The notes under the pieces are model-generated. The model ran no database searches and was not told where the DNA came from. It saw only the letters and a list, made by a program, of their open reading frames with translations. Positions 54,615-63,769 of a stretch of DNA of 64,000 nucleotides are shown here, piece after piece; position 1 is the first letter of the stretch, and each line of letters begins with the position of its first letter. The stretch lies in NCBI GenBank assembly GCA_016712345.1, contig JADJRH010000011.1:1860001-1924000 (forward strand), in the 5' to 3' direction. Made by a program: the position numbers and the translations under genes. Origin of the DNA: Polyangiaceae bacterium. GTDB lineage: Bacteria; Myxococcota_A; Polyangia; Polyangiales; Polyangiaceae.

Positions 54615-55625
54615 TTAGGAAGCGAAAAAGAAGGACAATCCCTCTTCGAAACCGCGCTGCAGAAGAAAAGCGCGAATGAGGTCACGGGCGCCGCGCGCGC
54701 CCACCGCCCCGACGATTGTGTACTCACCGGGGCGAAGATCGTCAGGGCCTTCAATGTGTACACCCCGTGCGGTGCGGCCAACTTTTTGCGGATCGATGTC
54801 GATGAATCGCGCGGGTCGAATGCCGTGCGGTTCGAGGGCGCGCGCGATGCGTTTCCCCGTTTTTCCAGCGCCCCAAAAGACGACGGGGCGCGCGAGTCGC
54901 CGAAGTTTGGGGGCGAGGTAGCGGGCTTTGACTTGGTCGAATTTAGCGAGGCTGTAGCGATTGTCGGCGAAGGTGGCTCGGCCTTCGCGGTGCCGCCAGC
55001 GAAACAGTACCTCGGCGACTTTCGCGAGGCCGAAGCCGCACGCATCAAGGCGCAGCCACAGGTCGTAGTCTTCGGGCCACGGCACATCGTGGAAGCCGCC
55101 GGCTGCTTCAAACGCGCTGCGCCGCATGACGACGGAGGGGTGGCAGACCGGCGATTCGACAAACAGCTCGCGCGCGTGATCGGCAGCGGAAATCAGCGCA
55201 TTTTGCCAGGCGATGTAGCGAAAGAGACCTTCGCCGACGGCGCGTTCGGGGAAGCCTTCAACGCGGCAGGCGGCGAGGCCGAGGGATGGATTGGATGAAA
55301 GCAATTCGATCGCGCGGGTAATGCGGCCAGGAAGAGAAATGTCGTCGCCGTCCATGCGCGCCAGAAAGGGACTGCGAGTCTGCCCCGCGGCCAATGAAAG
55401 CGCTCGGGCAATGCCGATGCCGGGAGTTGAGATGATGTGTACACGTGGGTCGCGGCGCGCGATTTCGGCTGCGATCGCGGGGCCTTCGTCGGTGGAGCCG
55501 TCGTTGACAGCGATCACTTCAAGAGAGATGTCGCGCTCGGCAAGGACGCTTGTAAGCGCCTCGTGAAGCGTGGCGGCGTTGTTTCGAAAAGGGAGGAGAA
55601 CCGAAACGAGAGATTCGAAAGCCAT
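54615..55625 (-). CDS. Family 2 glycosyltransferase
   Basis: 336 residues. The GT-A fold (about 1-225) has SVLLPFRNN, VNDGSTD and the metal-binding DxD in MDGDD, with WPEDYDLWLR further on. The C-terminal part (about 235-330) reads VVFWGAGKTGKRIARAL, a small Rossmann-like nucleotide-binding segment of the type fused to some sugar transferases. It should transfer an NDP-sugar in surface polysaccharide synthesis; acceptor unknown. It lies 51 bp upstream of the frameshifted lipoprotein and is separated from ntrC-like by repeat copy B. Confidence 0.88.
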   Translation of the reverse strand: MAFESLVSVLLPFRNNAATLHEALTSVLAERDISLEVIAVNDGSTDEGPAIAAEIARRDPRVHIISTPGIGIARALSLAAGQTRSPFLARMDGDDISLPGRITRAIELLSSNPSLGLAACRVEGFPERAVGEGLFRYIAWQNALISAADHARELFVESPVCHPSVVMRRSAFEAAGGFHDVPWPEDYDLWLRLDACGFGLAKVAEVLFRWRHREGRATFADNRYSLAKFDQVKARYLAPKLRRLARPVVFWGAGKTGKRIARALEPHGIRPARFIDIDPQKVGRTARGVHIEGPDDLRPGEYTIVGAVGARGARDLIRAFLLQRGFEEGLSFFFAS

Positions 55626-55684
55626 GTGACGGCCGATCGAAGGCGTGGGCGTTATGTGTACACTTGGTGGGGAACGGCTCGGCC

Positions 55685-55785
55685 GGTTCCGCGTTTCAGA
55701 AGTTTGGCCCGTGTTCCACTTCTTCCTGCGGAACTAGCCGCGCAGCGGCGCCAAAAGTCCGGCAGGACTTTGACACGCGGCACTA
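55685..55785. repeat. Palindromic repeat, copy B
   Basis: Unit 1 (GTTCCGC ... GCGGAACTAG, 55686-55736) is followed by unit 2 (GGCGCC, hairpin AAAAGTCC-GGCA-GGACTTT, ACACGCGGCACTAG, to 55786). The hairpin has one T fewer than in copies A and C. The terminal CTAG supplies the TAG stop of the sigma54 activator gene. Confidence 0.8.
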
Positions 55786-57198
55786 GCGAATTCCGAGTTC
55801 TTCGAGCTTTGTGTACAACGTGCGGCGGCTGATTCCGAGCAGGCGGGCTGCGAGCGTTCGGTTGTTTCCAGCTTGTTGGAGTGCGGTGACGATGGCGTCT
55901 TTTTCGGCAACGCGGCGGCGATCGTCGAGGGTGGGCGCGGATGCGGGTGTGCTTGCGCGAGCGGTTGCATCGTCGGGCGACTGGGCCGATACCGGAGCGG
56001 GCGCCGCTGAGGTGCCGCTCTCGGAAAGAGGGCGGCGTCCGAGTTCACGGGCAACGTCGGCAGCGGTGACGACCGTGCCGTCGGAAAGCACGACAAGGCG
56101 CTCGATAAAATTCTGAAGTTGGCGCACATTTCCCGGCCAATTTTCGGCTGAAAGTGCGGTGAGCGCGCCGTCGTCGAGAGTGACCTCGTGGCGATGTTGC
56201 GCGGCGATCACTTCAGCGAGGTGTTTGGCCAGCACGGGGATGTCACCGGGACGGCTTCGAAGCGAAGGCATCCACACGGGGACGACGTTGAGCCGGTAAA
56301 ACAAGTCTTCTCGAAACTCACCTTTGGCGATCATCGCTTCGAGATCGCGGTGGGTGGCGGCGATGAATCGCACGTCGGCTTTGAGCGTCTGGGTGCCGCC
56401 GAGTCGCTCAAACTCGCGCTCCTGAAGAACGCGGAGCAGTTTGACTTGCATAGACGGGGTGATGTCGCCGATTTCGTCGAGGAAGAGCGTGCCTCCCTCG
56501 GCGATTTCAACGCGTCCCGGTTTGCGTGTGGACGCTCCGGTGAAGGCGCCTTTTTCGTAACCGAAGAGTTCGCTCTCCAACAAATTGTCGGGGAGCGCGC
56601 CGCAGTGAACTTTGACAAACGGGCCGGATTTGCGAGCGCTTTGGCGATGGATTTCGCGCGCTGCGAGGTCTTTTCCTGTGCCGCTTTCACCGCGGAGGAG
56701 CACGGTGGCGGACGATTTTGCGGCACGCGCGAGGAGGGCCAAACAATCGGCCATCTCGCGCGATTGACCGACGAGCGCCGGCGCTTCGGCGGGCGGAGGC
56801 GGTGCCGCACGCGCTTTGAGTGCACCCGCGAGCGCTTTTTTGAGAGAGAACAAGATCTCTTCTCGATCGAACGGCTTTTGCACAAAGTCGGCGGCGCCGA
56901 CTTTCATGGCTTCGACAGCGTCGGGGATGGATGCGTGCGCGCTGATCACGAGCACAGGCACGTCGGGAAGGGCGCGCACCACGTGAGCGAGCAGTTGCAT
57001 GCCGTCCATTCCGGGCATGCGCAGATCGGTGATGACCGCGTCGATGGGCTCGGTGCTGAGCAGCTCCACGGCGCGCGCGGCCGATTGAACGGAGGTGGCG
57101 CGATAGCCGGCTTGTTGAAGCAATGCGCCGAGCACCATGCCAACAGCCGGATCGTCGTCGACGACGAGCACGTGCGTCTTGGTTTCGTTTTCTGCCAT
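55783..57198 (-). CDS. NtrC-type sigma54 response regulator
   Basis: 471 residues from the ATG at 57198, where the receiver domain begins (MAENETKTHVLVVDDD). Receiver domain (about 1-120) with the phospho-acceptor Asp in VITDLRMPG. AAA+ domain (about 135-375) with GESGTGKD, GAFTGA and LFLDEIGD. Fis-type HTH at the C-terminus (about 435-471, NRTLAARLLGISRRTLYTKL). Partner of the adjacent histidine kinase 100 bp upstream. It should activate sigma54 promoters on phosphorylation. The TAG stop is provided by repeat copy B. Confidence 0.94.
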   Translation of the reverse strand: MAENETKTHVLVVDDDPAVGMVLGALLQQAGYRATSVQSAARAVELLSTEPIDAVITDLRMPGMDGMQLLAHVVRALPDVPVLVISAHASIPDAVEAMKVGAADFVQKPFDREEILFSLKKALAGALKARAAPPPPAEAPALVGQSREMADCLALLARAAKSSATVLLRGESGTGKDLAAREIHRQSARKSGPFVKVHCGALPDNLLESELFGYEKGAFTGASTRKPGRVEIAEGGTLFLDEIGDITPSMQVKLLRVLQEREFERLGGTQTLKADVRFIAATHRDLEAMIAKGEFREDLFYRLNVVPVWMPSLRSRPGDIPVLAKHLAEVIAAQHRHEVTLDDGALTALSAENWPGNVRQLQNFIERLVVLSDGTVVTAADVARELGRRPLSESGTSAAPAPVSAQSPDDATARASTPASAPTLDDRRRVAEKDAIVTALQQAGNNRTLAARLLGISRRTLYTKLEELGIR

Positions 57199-57298
57199 GG
57201 CCCCGGAGTCCTTGTGTGATGGGCGCCGCGCGTCGCGGGATCGGGCGCACCCGACGCGGCCAACTGCGAGCGCGAACATATCACGGACGGACAGCAGT

Positions 57299-58816
57299 TT
57301 ATGTTGTGGGAAGGGTGATTCGCACCAGCGTGCCGCGCGGATGATTGGCGAGGATTGCAACGTCGCCGCCGTGGGCCACGGCGATTCGTTTCACGAGGGG
57401 CAAACCAAGTCCGGTGCCGGCCGGTTTGGTGGTGAAGAAGTCGTCGAAAGCGCGTTCGCGGGTGCGGGCGTCCATGCCGCTGCCGGTGTCCGACACTTCG
57501 ATGTGTACAGCGTCCGCGTGTTCGGCTTTTCGGGCGCGGACGGTGACGGTGCCTCCGTCGGGCATGGCTTCAAAGCCGTTGCGGAGGAGGTTTTCGAGCG
57601 CGCGCGGGACGAGATCGCGGTCGAGCGCACATTCTGGAAGGTTGGGTTCGATGTCGACTTGAACTTTGATTTGCGGCGATGCGGCGAACGGTTGCAGCGC
57701 GACGATGTCGCGAATGAGGGCGCCCACGTCGGAGACGCGTTTGTCGGGTTCAATGCGATGCAATCGGCGGTACGCGTCGACGACACGCTCAATGCGATCG
57801 GCCTGGTTGAGCATGAGATCCAAAAAGCCGGCGTGCGGTTCAATTGGGCGGCCCTGCTTGTGCTCTTCCTGCAAGAACTGGATGGCTCCTTTGAGCGCCG
57901 CGAGAGGGTTTTTGAGGTCGTGCGCGAGTTGCGCCGAAAGGCGGCCGAGGTTTGCGAGTTGAGCGACGCGTTCGCGACGTTCGGCGGAGGTGGCTGCGGC
58001 TTGGCGTGCGGCGGTGAGGAGCGCCGCTGTGAGAACGGCCGTACCACCCGCGAGAAGCGCCGCGTGGGAGCCGAGCAGGCGAAAGAGCACGAGGTACGAG
58101 ACGATTCCGAGGATGGTGAGGCCGGCTGCAAAAACGAGCGCGCTGGTGGACAGTTCGCGCCCGAAAAGCCGCATTCGAAACGAAACAATGGCCATGAGAA
58201 CGGCGCAAAAAAGTGCGCCGACGGACCCGAGGCGCGGAACGTGTACACCGAGAGTTGCGAGCGGTTCACGCAGAAACTCGGTGGAGCCAATGGCGGCGGC
58301 CATGGGGAGCGCGAGAATTAAGAGGCGGGCGCGAGCGCTTTCATCGGCGTCTGTGGTGAGTCGAAGGTGCGCAATGAGCCGCGCGACGGCGAATCCGCAC
58401 GTGGGGATGATTCCAGCGAAGAGCACGAACGGCCAGCGAGGCGTTCCGGGCAACACGGGAAACGAGCGTGAGAGAATTGGACTTGCGAGGCCGATGAGGG
58501 CGATCGCACCGAAGTAGATCCATGTCGCGCGATGCAGGAGGCGCATCCGTTTGCGCTCGCCGACAAACGTGAGGACGAACCACACGCCGAGCGGCGCGGT
58601 GAGCGGTGTGGCGGTTGCGTCGAGCCAATCCCAGGCCCAAAAAGGCTTTCCTGAAAGCTCGTTGGCGGCGCCGGCAAAGTTCCAAAGCGCCAAGTTCGCG
58701 GAGAAGAGCGCGAGTGGCATGGCGAGGGCGCTGGAGCTGGTTCGCCAGAGCGCTGCGAGCGCGACGAGGAGCTGGCCCACGCACGCAAACAACGCGACGT
58801 ACCCGCTGACCTCCAT
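57299..58816 (-). CDS. Membrane sensor histidine kinase (NtrB-like)
   Basis: 505 residues. The N-terminal half has about eight hydrophobic helices (1-265) and looks like an integral-membrane sensor. The HisKA motif is AHDLKNPLAALKG (about 295), then the ATPase domain with N box (ENLLRNGFEAM), G1 (DTGSGM) and G2 (GTGLGLPLVKR). It should phosphorylate the adjacent NtrC-type regulator. It starts 31 bp after the aconitase-like gene, so the three may be one operon. The signal is unknown. Confidence 0.92.
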   Translation of the reverse strand: MEVSGYVALFACVGQLLVALAALWRTSSSALAMPLALFSANLALWNFAGAANELSGKPFWAWDWLDATATPLTAPLGVWFVLTFVGERKRMRLLHRATWIYFGAIALIGLASPILSRSFPVLPGTPRWPFVLFAGIIPTCGFAVARLIAHLRLTTDADESARARLLILALPMAAAIGSTEFLREPLATLGVHVPRLGSVGALFCAVLMAIVSFRMRLFGRELSTSALVFAAGLTILGIVSYLVLFRLLGSHAALLAGGTAVLTAALLTAARQAAATSAERRERVAQLANLGRLSAQLAHDLKNPLAALKGAIQFLQEEHKQGRPIEPHAGFLDLMLNQADRIERVVDAYRRLHRIEPDKRVSDVGALIRDIVALQPFAASPQIKVQVDIEPNLPECALDRDLVPRALENLLRNGFEAMPDGGTVTVRARKAEHADAVHIEVSDTGSGMDARTRERAFDDFFTTKPAGTGLGLPLVKRIAVAHGGDVAILANHPRGTLVRITLPTT

Positions 58817-58847
58817 GGATGTCGCTTAGCGCAAGTTGCGAAGAACG

Positions 58848-60662
58848 TCAGCGAGCCGGTGTTTTTGGAGCGGTGCGCGCGGTGCCGGCGGTGAGCCATG
58901 CGCGTTCGGAGCCGACGGCGAGGTAGCCCAGATCCACGCGGCCCTTCGGTGTGGTGACAGCCACGCTGTCCGCCCATTGACTTTGCGCCGGGACGGAGAC
59001 GGACGTTTGGCCGGACAGTGCCTCCATGGCGTTGGCGTCGGCCGAAAACGCGGCGATGCCTTCGGACGCCAACATGGAGACGACGGCGCTTGGAACAAAG
59101 GGTGCGATGACGGCGCGCACCGAGAGCAGTTCGCCCGCGCGTTCGGTTGCCGATCGCACTTCGTCGAGAGTGGAAAGAACGAGCGCTTGTCCCTGCGTTG
59201 CCGGTCCGTCGGCGCGCGTCGAAACGGGAGCACCGAGCGACGATGTGCGTGGGGGTACACCGGCGACCAAGTCGAGCGATGCGCCGGTTTTCCAACCAAC
59301 GGGGGTGGGTGCGATGGGCGCTTTTTTGGAAGCGCTTTGGTCGCCTTTTTTGTCGCGGAGAATCAGCACGTCGTCGGTGGGCAATGCGCGTGGCACGGTG
59401 ACGCGCACCGGGCGCTTGAACGAACGCGGATCGCCGATTGTGCCTGTGGCGACCGCGTACGCGACGGTTTCGGCGGACGCGACAACGAACGGCGATGTGC
59501 CGGGGCTTTTCGGCTCAGGATCGAACGTTCGGAGCGACGTGCCGGCTTTGGCGGGTGGGTACAGTTCGCCCGTGAGGAGGCGCCGATCAGGCTCCAAAAT
59601 GCGAGCGCCGGTGGCCACAAGATCGACGAGCGCTCCGGCGCGGGCGAGCACTTCAAGAACTTGGCGCGACGGCGGAGCGACGAGCAGGTCGAGCCGCGAC
59701 GGGACGCGTTTGGATTTGAGGAGGAGCGCAGCCGCGAGCATGTCGCGCAACGTGACGCCTGAATCACCGCCGAGCACCACCTGCGAGACGGGTTGGCCCA
59801 CGAGATCTCGAACGGGGCGAACTGCGCCCTGCTCATCGAGAAGCAGCGGGTCCACCGCACCGAGGTCGATGGAAATCACTTCTTCGCACGGGGCGCCCGG
59901 ATCGGGAACGAGGGCGCGATGTGCCTTGGAGCGCCGCTGATCGCGAAGGAACACTTCTGTTTTTTCATCGCTCACGAAGAGTGCGGCCGCGGCTCCGACG
60001 CGTGCTGCGATGCCGCAAAGAACAGAACGTTCGCCGACCGAAAGAAGGCGCGCACTCGGCCCGGCAAGCTCCAACACGACCGGGGCTTTGTGCTCGGTTT
60101 CAATGCGCCGAACGATCTCGTCCAAGTTGCGCCGCAGCAGTTCGAGCGCAACGTCGCGCGCGCAGACGAACGGCCGAAGACGCCCCGAGAGGTGAATTTG
60201 CACCGATCGCGGAGGACGCAGCCACACGGACCCGGTGGCGAGCGCCTGACCGAGCAGCGTGGGAGAAACAACGAGAGACAACATGCCCACGCCGCCCGCG
60301 GTGCAAAGTCGCGGGTCGTCGGTGAGCGCCAGCCGAGCTGGGGCGGCAAACCGTTCGAGGTGAACCGGCCCGGGAAACCCGATGCCGGGCCGCGCGATTG
60401 GCACGTTGTACGCCGGCAACTCCGACGAAACAGTGTGCGGCGCGCCGCGCTCGTTTTCGGCGAGCGAGGCGAGGTCCGTCGCGCAGGTACCGTCGTACGC
60501 AACGGCAACTTCGACCGTTGTCTTTTTCATGCCCGCGGCGAGCGCCTCTGACAAAGCGCGCGTGGGTGCTCGTGAGAGCACAACTTGGTCCACTTTGACT
60601 TGCACCAAGTCCCCGCGAAGCTGGGGATCCGCCGCGCGACCGGCGAGGATTTTTTGGGGCAT
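58848..60662 (-). CDS. Aconitase-superfamily protein lacking Fe-S cluster cysteines
   Basis: 604 residues from ATG 60662; a start at 60695 is possible. The fold-defining segments of aconitase/isopropylmalate isomerase are present: opening MPQKILAGRA, the CTAGGVGM segment (about 120), ALATGSVWLRPP followed by the LSGRL strand, and a C-terminal swivel-like domain (about 420-600) with PTDDVLI. The catalytic cluster motifs are changed: the usual GSCTNG is GGDSGV (about 297) and the usual CGPC-type motif is DRRLLTG (about 362). No [4Fe-4S] cluster could be held in the normal way, so dehydratase activity is unlikely. It precedes a two-component pair. Confidence 0.78.
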   Translation of the reverse strand: MPQKILAGRAADPQLRGDLVQVKVDQVVLSRAPTRALSEALAAGMKKTTVEVAVAYDGTCATDLASLAENERGAPHTVSSELPAYNVPIARPGIGFPGPVHLERFAAPARLALTDDPRLCTAGGVGMLSLVVSPTLLGQALATGSVWLRPPRSVQIHLSGRLRPFVCARDVALELLRRNLDEIVRRIETEHKAPVVLELAGPSARLLSVGERSVLCGIAARVGAAAALFVSDEKTEVFLRDQRRSKAHRALVPDPGAPCEEVISIDLGAVDPLLLDEQGAVRPVRDLVGQPVSQVVLGGDSGVTLRDMLAAALLLKSKRVPSRLDLLVAPPSRQVLEVLARAGALVDLVATGARILEPDRRLLTGELYPPAKAGTSLRTFDPEPKSPGTSPFVVASAETVAYAVATGTIGDPRSFKRPVRVTVPRALPTDDVLILRDKKGDQSASKKAPIAPTPVGWKTGASLDLVAGVPPRTSSLGAPVSTRADGPATQGQALVLSTLDEVRSATERAGELLSVRAVIAPFVPSAVVSMLASEGIAAFSADANAMEALSGQTSVSVPAQSQWADSVAVTTPKGRVDLGYLAVGSERAWLTAGTARTAPKTPAR

Positions 60663-60961
60663 CGTGCGGGGGGGATCCCCGGCTCGTGCACGCATGGGGT
60701 GGGCCGTCCTTGTCCTTATTTTCGAGGTGAGTCCACGAGCATTGCTGCCCCCTTGGACCCGCAACGGCCACGCACGTTAGCCGCTTGGCGGGAGATGGGT
60801 CAAGGCGTGCGGCACGGGCTCCCCGCCCCTTGGGGCGACATGGCCCGGATACGTTCGGGACGCAAGAGGATCATTTTGGGCACCAAACGCGGCTTCGCGG
60901 CAGGTTCTCGGCTTCAAAAACCCCGTCGACACGGTAGCGCCATCCGACTACGGTTCGCGCC
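60663..60961. other. Divergent intergenic region, 299 bp
   Basis: It lies between the aconitase-like gene and the YfgM-like gene and should hold promoters for both. No gene, clear sigma54 site or repeat was seen. Confidence 0.4.
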
Positions 60962-62296
60962 GTGTCTGAGAAGGAAAAAGACGAAGCCGCCAACGACGAA
61001 GAAAAGCGCGACGCCGAATCGGCAGACGATGACGGCGACGATGCGAAGTCGACTGAAAAAGAAGACGACGCGGACAGCGCAAACGAAGGCGAAGGCGAGC
61101 CGGGTGATGCTGATGATGACGGCCGGGCTGCGCGGGTGGCCGAAGCGCTCGGCGTAGCACCCGAAGACGGTGAAATTGTCGACGCCGATCTGGGTGACGC
61201 CGAGGCAAAGGCCGAACCGCAGGCGCCTCCAAATCGCGCGCAGCGCCGCCGTGAAGAGGCGTTGGAGCGCCGTCGCAAGCGCAAGGGTTTGCCCGCCAAA
61301 AAAGAGGGCGAGGCCGACCTTTCAAAGGACAAAAACAAGCGCGCAAAAGAGTTGCTTCAGCGCCGTCGTGAAGCCGCATCGTCGGAGGACGACAAGCCGG
61401 CCCAGCTCGACGCCGGTGAAATGGTCGACGATGCGCTCGCTCGCGGTTGGGCCTCCACAACAAAGTGGCTTCGCACAAATCTTCAAACCATCCAGTGGGT
61501 GGTGGCCGGCGGCCTCGTTGTGGTGTCCGGCTACGTTGGGTACACCTACTTCACTCAGAAAAAACTAGGCGCGGCTTCAGGCCTTTTGGCTTCGGGTGCG
61601 CTCGCGGAGAGCGGCTACATCCTCGAAGAAGACAAGCGCGGCGAGGAAGACAAAGAACTCGATCCCACACCCGTTTTCAAAACGCCCGTGGAGCGAGCCG
61701 ACAAGGCGCTCGCGAGCTACCGCGATGTGCAACAGAAGCACCCGGACAGCGGCGCGGCGATCTTGGCCAGGCTCGGTGAAGCGGGTGTGCTGCTCGACAA
61801 GCGCGAGTGGGACAAAGCGATCGAAGGTTTTGAAGCGGTGCTCAAGACCCAACTCGCTTCAGCCGATCCCGACGTGAAAGGTCGCGCCATTGAAGGCATT
61901 GGCCTTGCAAAAGAGGGCAAAGGCGACGCGGACGGCGCAGCCGCTGAATACCGGCGCCTTGAAACGATTGACGCCAAGGGCTTCAAAGAGCTTTCGCAAT
62001 ACCACCAGGCGCGTTTGCTCCTCGCAAAAGGCACCGACGACGATCGCAACAAGGCAAAAGACCTTCTCAAGACGGCCTACGACAAGCTCAAGGAGCCCGC
62101 CCTCGACAAGAAGCCCATGCCGTATCTCGAACGGTCCATCGAGCAGGCCCTCAAAGCGATCGATCCGTCGCTCATTCCCGATCGCGACAGCTTGAGCGGT
62201 GTGCGCGGCGGTCAAATGTCACAGGAAGAGATTCAACAGCGCCTGCGCAAGATCCAAGAAGAACTCGGCAAGAAAAAAGACGGTGATGGTCACTGA
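60962..62296 (+). CDS. YfgM-like TPR membrane protein
   Basis: 444 residues from a GTG start. A long, highly acidic then basic N-terminal region (about 1-165) is unusual for the family. One membrane helix (about 178-200) is followed by TPR-type helices (about 240-400). This is the YfgM topology, a cytoplasmic tail with periplasmic TPRs, and as in E. coli it sits directly upstream of a BamB-like gene, with an 11-bp overlap. YfgM acts near SecYEG with periplasmic chaperones (family knowledge). The charged N-terminal extension could bind other cytoplasmic components. Confidence 0.8.
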   Translation: MSEKEKDEAANDEEKRDAESADDDGDDAKSTEKEDDADSANEGEGEPGDADDDGRAARVAEALGVAPEDGEIVDADLGDAEAKAEPQAPPNRAQRRREEALERRRKRKGLPAKKEGEADLSKDKNKRAKELLQRRREAASSEDDKPAQLDAGEMVDDALARGWASTTKWLRTNLQTIQWVVAGGLVVVSGYVGYTYFTQKKLGAASGLLASGALAESGYILEEDKRGEEDKELDPTPVFKTPVERADKALASYRDVQQKHPDSGAAILARLGEAGVLLDKREWDKAIEGFEAVLKTQLASADPDVKGRAIEGIGLAKEGKGDADGAAAEYRRLETIDAKGFKELSQYHQARLLLAKGTDDDRNKAKDLLKTAYDKLKEPALDKKPMPYLERSIEQALKAIDPSLIPDRDSLSGVRGGQMSQEEIQQRLRKIQEELGKKKDGDGH

Positions 62297-63596
62297 TTCA
62301 CCTTCGTCGAGGTCACAAACAAGCCGACCCACATCGAGCGGTATGCGCGCGGTGGTGGCCGTTGCGTTTGTGTCCATTGCGGCGCCGCTCACCGGGTGTG
62401 ACGCGCTCAAGTCGTACGCCAATCCAGAGGTGCCGATATGGGTCAACCACCCCGGCAACGCGCTGAGCATCCCTCTTAGGCGCTCGCTCACAAGTGAACC
62501 TCGCCCCACGAAAGAACCCTACGAGCGCGGCCGGATCGAACTTGATCCCGCTCATCGGCGCGTTTTCGTTCCCTGTTCCGACGGCGGTCTCTACGCGCTT
62601 CGGGTTGAAGACGCGACGCCCATCTGGCGCTTTCAAACCCTCGGCCCCGTTCAGAGTGAACCGTTTTACGACAGCGACGACAACTCGCTCTACTTCGGAT
62701 CCAACGACGGCGGCTTGTACAAAGTCGACGCCGACACCGGAACGCTCAAGTTTCGTTTTGACACCCGCGCCGAAGTGTCTCGCCGCATTGTTCGGAAGGG
62801 TGAAACCATTTATTTCGTGAGCGCCAACGACACTCTCGTTGCCGCCGATCGCGCCACCGGCAAAATGAAGTGGACCCAGCACCGCACCCCGGCGTTTGGC
62901 ATGGAGATCGCCGGTCATGCCGGGCCCGCGCTCGGCGAAGAGTCAGTATACTTTGCGTATTCCGATGGCAACGTCATGGCCTATTCGCTTGTCGACGGGT
63001 CAGAACGGTGGCCCCAGGTAGACCTCTCCGCCGAGGCTGAACAGGCCACCGGGGGTGAACCTGTAAAATACCTCGACGTGGATACAACACCCATCGTCGA
63101 CCGCGAAGGCGGTGCAGAGGTTGTGTACGTTGCCGCCTACCAAGGAGGCGTTTTTGCCCTTGAATCTGAGGGCGGATCACGCATTTGGCACAACGAAAAG
63201 GTAATTGGGGCGAACGAACTGCTCCTGTGGGAAGAACCGGCTCGCCCCGCGGTTGATGGGAAGGGCCCCGGTCAACCTGCCCGTAAGATTCTTATCGCTT
63301 CGTCAGGTCTGACAGGGTTGTGGGGGCTTGACCCAAAAGACAACGGTAGAACGCTGTGGCATCGAAATCTGCCCGAAGGTGGAATGACCGCGCCGGTGCC
63401 GTGGCAGGGCACCTTGCTTGTCGGCACCACGCGCTACGGGATATTCCTCTTTTCACCGCTTGACGGCGCCGTGATCGACGGGATTGATACAGGAACCGGC
63501 ATTGCCATGGTGCCCGCGGCTTTCGCCCGTCGCGCGTTCGTCTTCACCAACGGCGGCACCCTGTTGGGGCTCGAAGTCAGCACTCCGAAACCCTAG
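62286..63596 (+). CDS. BamB-like PQQ beta-propeller lipoprotein
   Basis: 436 residues from ATG 62286, overlapping the YfgM-like stop by 11 bp; ATG 62343 would give 417. The signal peptide ends in PLTGC (lipobox). The body is an eight-bladed PQQ-type propeller: DGGLYALRVEDATPIW, DGGLYKVDADTGTLKF, TLVAADRATGKMKW and DGNVMAYSLVDGSERW mark blades. It is probably an outer-membrane assembly factor with the role of BamB, supported by the yfgM-bamB gene order. The TAG stop lies within the CTAG that begins repeat copy C. Confidence 0.85.
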   Translation: MVTDSPSSRSQTSRPTSSGMRAVVAVAFVSIAAPLTGCDALKSYANPEVPIWVNHPGNALSIPLRRSLTSEPRPTKEPYERGRIELDPAHRRVFVPCSDGGLYALRVEDATPIWRFQTLGPVQSEPFYDSDDNSLYFGSNDGGLYKVDADTGTLKFRFDTRAEVSRRIVRKGETIYFVSANDTLVAADRATGKMKWTQHRTPAFGMEIAGHAGPALGEESVYFAYSDGNVMAYSLVDGSERWPQVDLSAEAEQATGGEPVKYLDVDTTPIVDREGGAEVVYVAAYQGGVFALESEGGSRIWHNEKVIGANELLLWEEPARPAVDGKGPGQPARKILIASSGLTGLWGLDPKDNGRTLWHRNLPEGGMTAPVPWQGTLLVGTTRYGIFLFSPLDGAVIDGIDTGTGIAMVPAAFARRAFVFTNGGTLLGLEVSTPKP

Positions 63597-63647
63597 TTCC
63601 GCTTTTCAGAAGTTTGGCCCTGGTTGAGTTTCTTCGTGCGGAACTAG
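63593..63647. repeat. Palindromic repeat, copy C unit 1
   Basis: A 55-bp unit with perfect 10-bp terminal inverted repeats, CTAGTTCCGC and GCGGAACTAG. The left CTAG contains the TAG stop of the BamB-like gene. It is related to unit 1 of copy B. Confidence 0.8.
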
Positions 63648-63695
63648 CCGCGCGCAAGCGCGGGGGGGATGGGGCGGAGCCCATGGGACAAAAGA

Positions 63696-63769
63696 TAGTG
63701 CCGCGTGCGCGAAGCGCGCCGCGTCAGCGGCGCCAAAAGTCCGGCAGGACTTTTGACACGCGGCACTAG
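63696..63769. repeat. Palindromic repeat, copy C unit 2
   Basis: Perfect 12-bp terminal inverted repeats TAGTGCCGCGTG and CACGCGGCACTA enclose one GCCGCGTG-type unit, GGCGCC and the hairpin CAAAAGTCC-GGCA-GGACTTTTG. The right end is CTAG. It is the cleanest copy of the unit also found in copies A and B and may terminate the bamB-like transcript. Confidence 0.85.
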
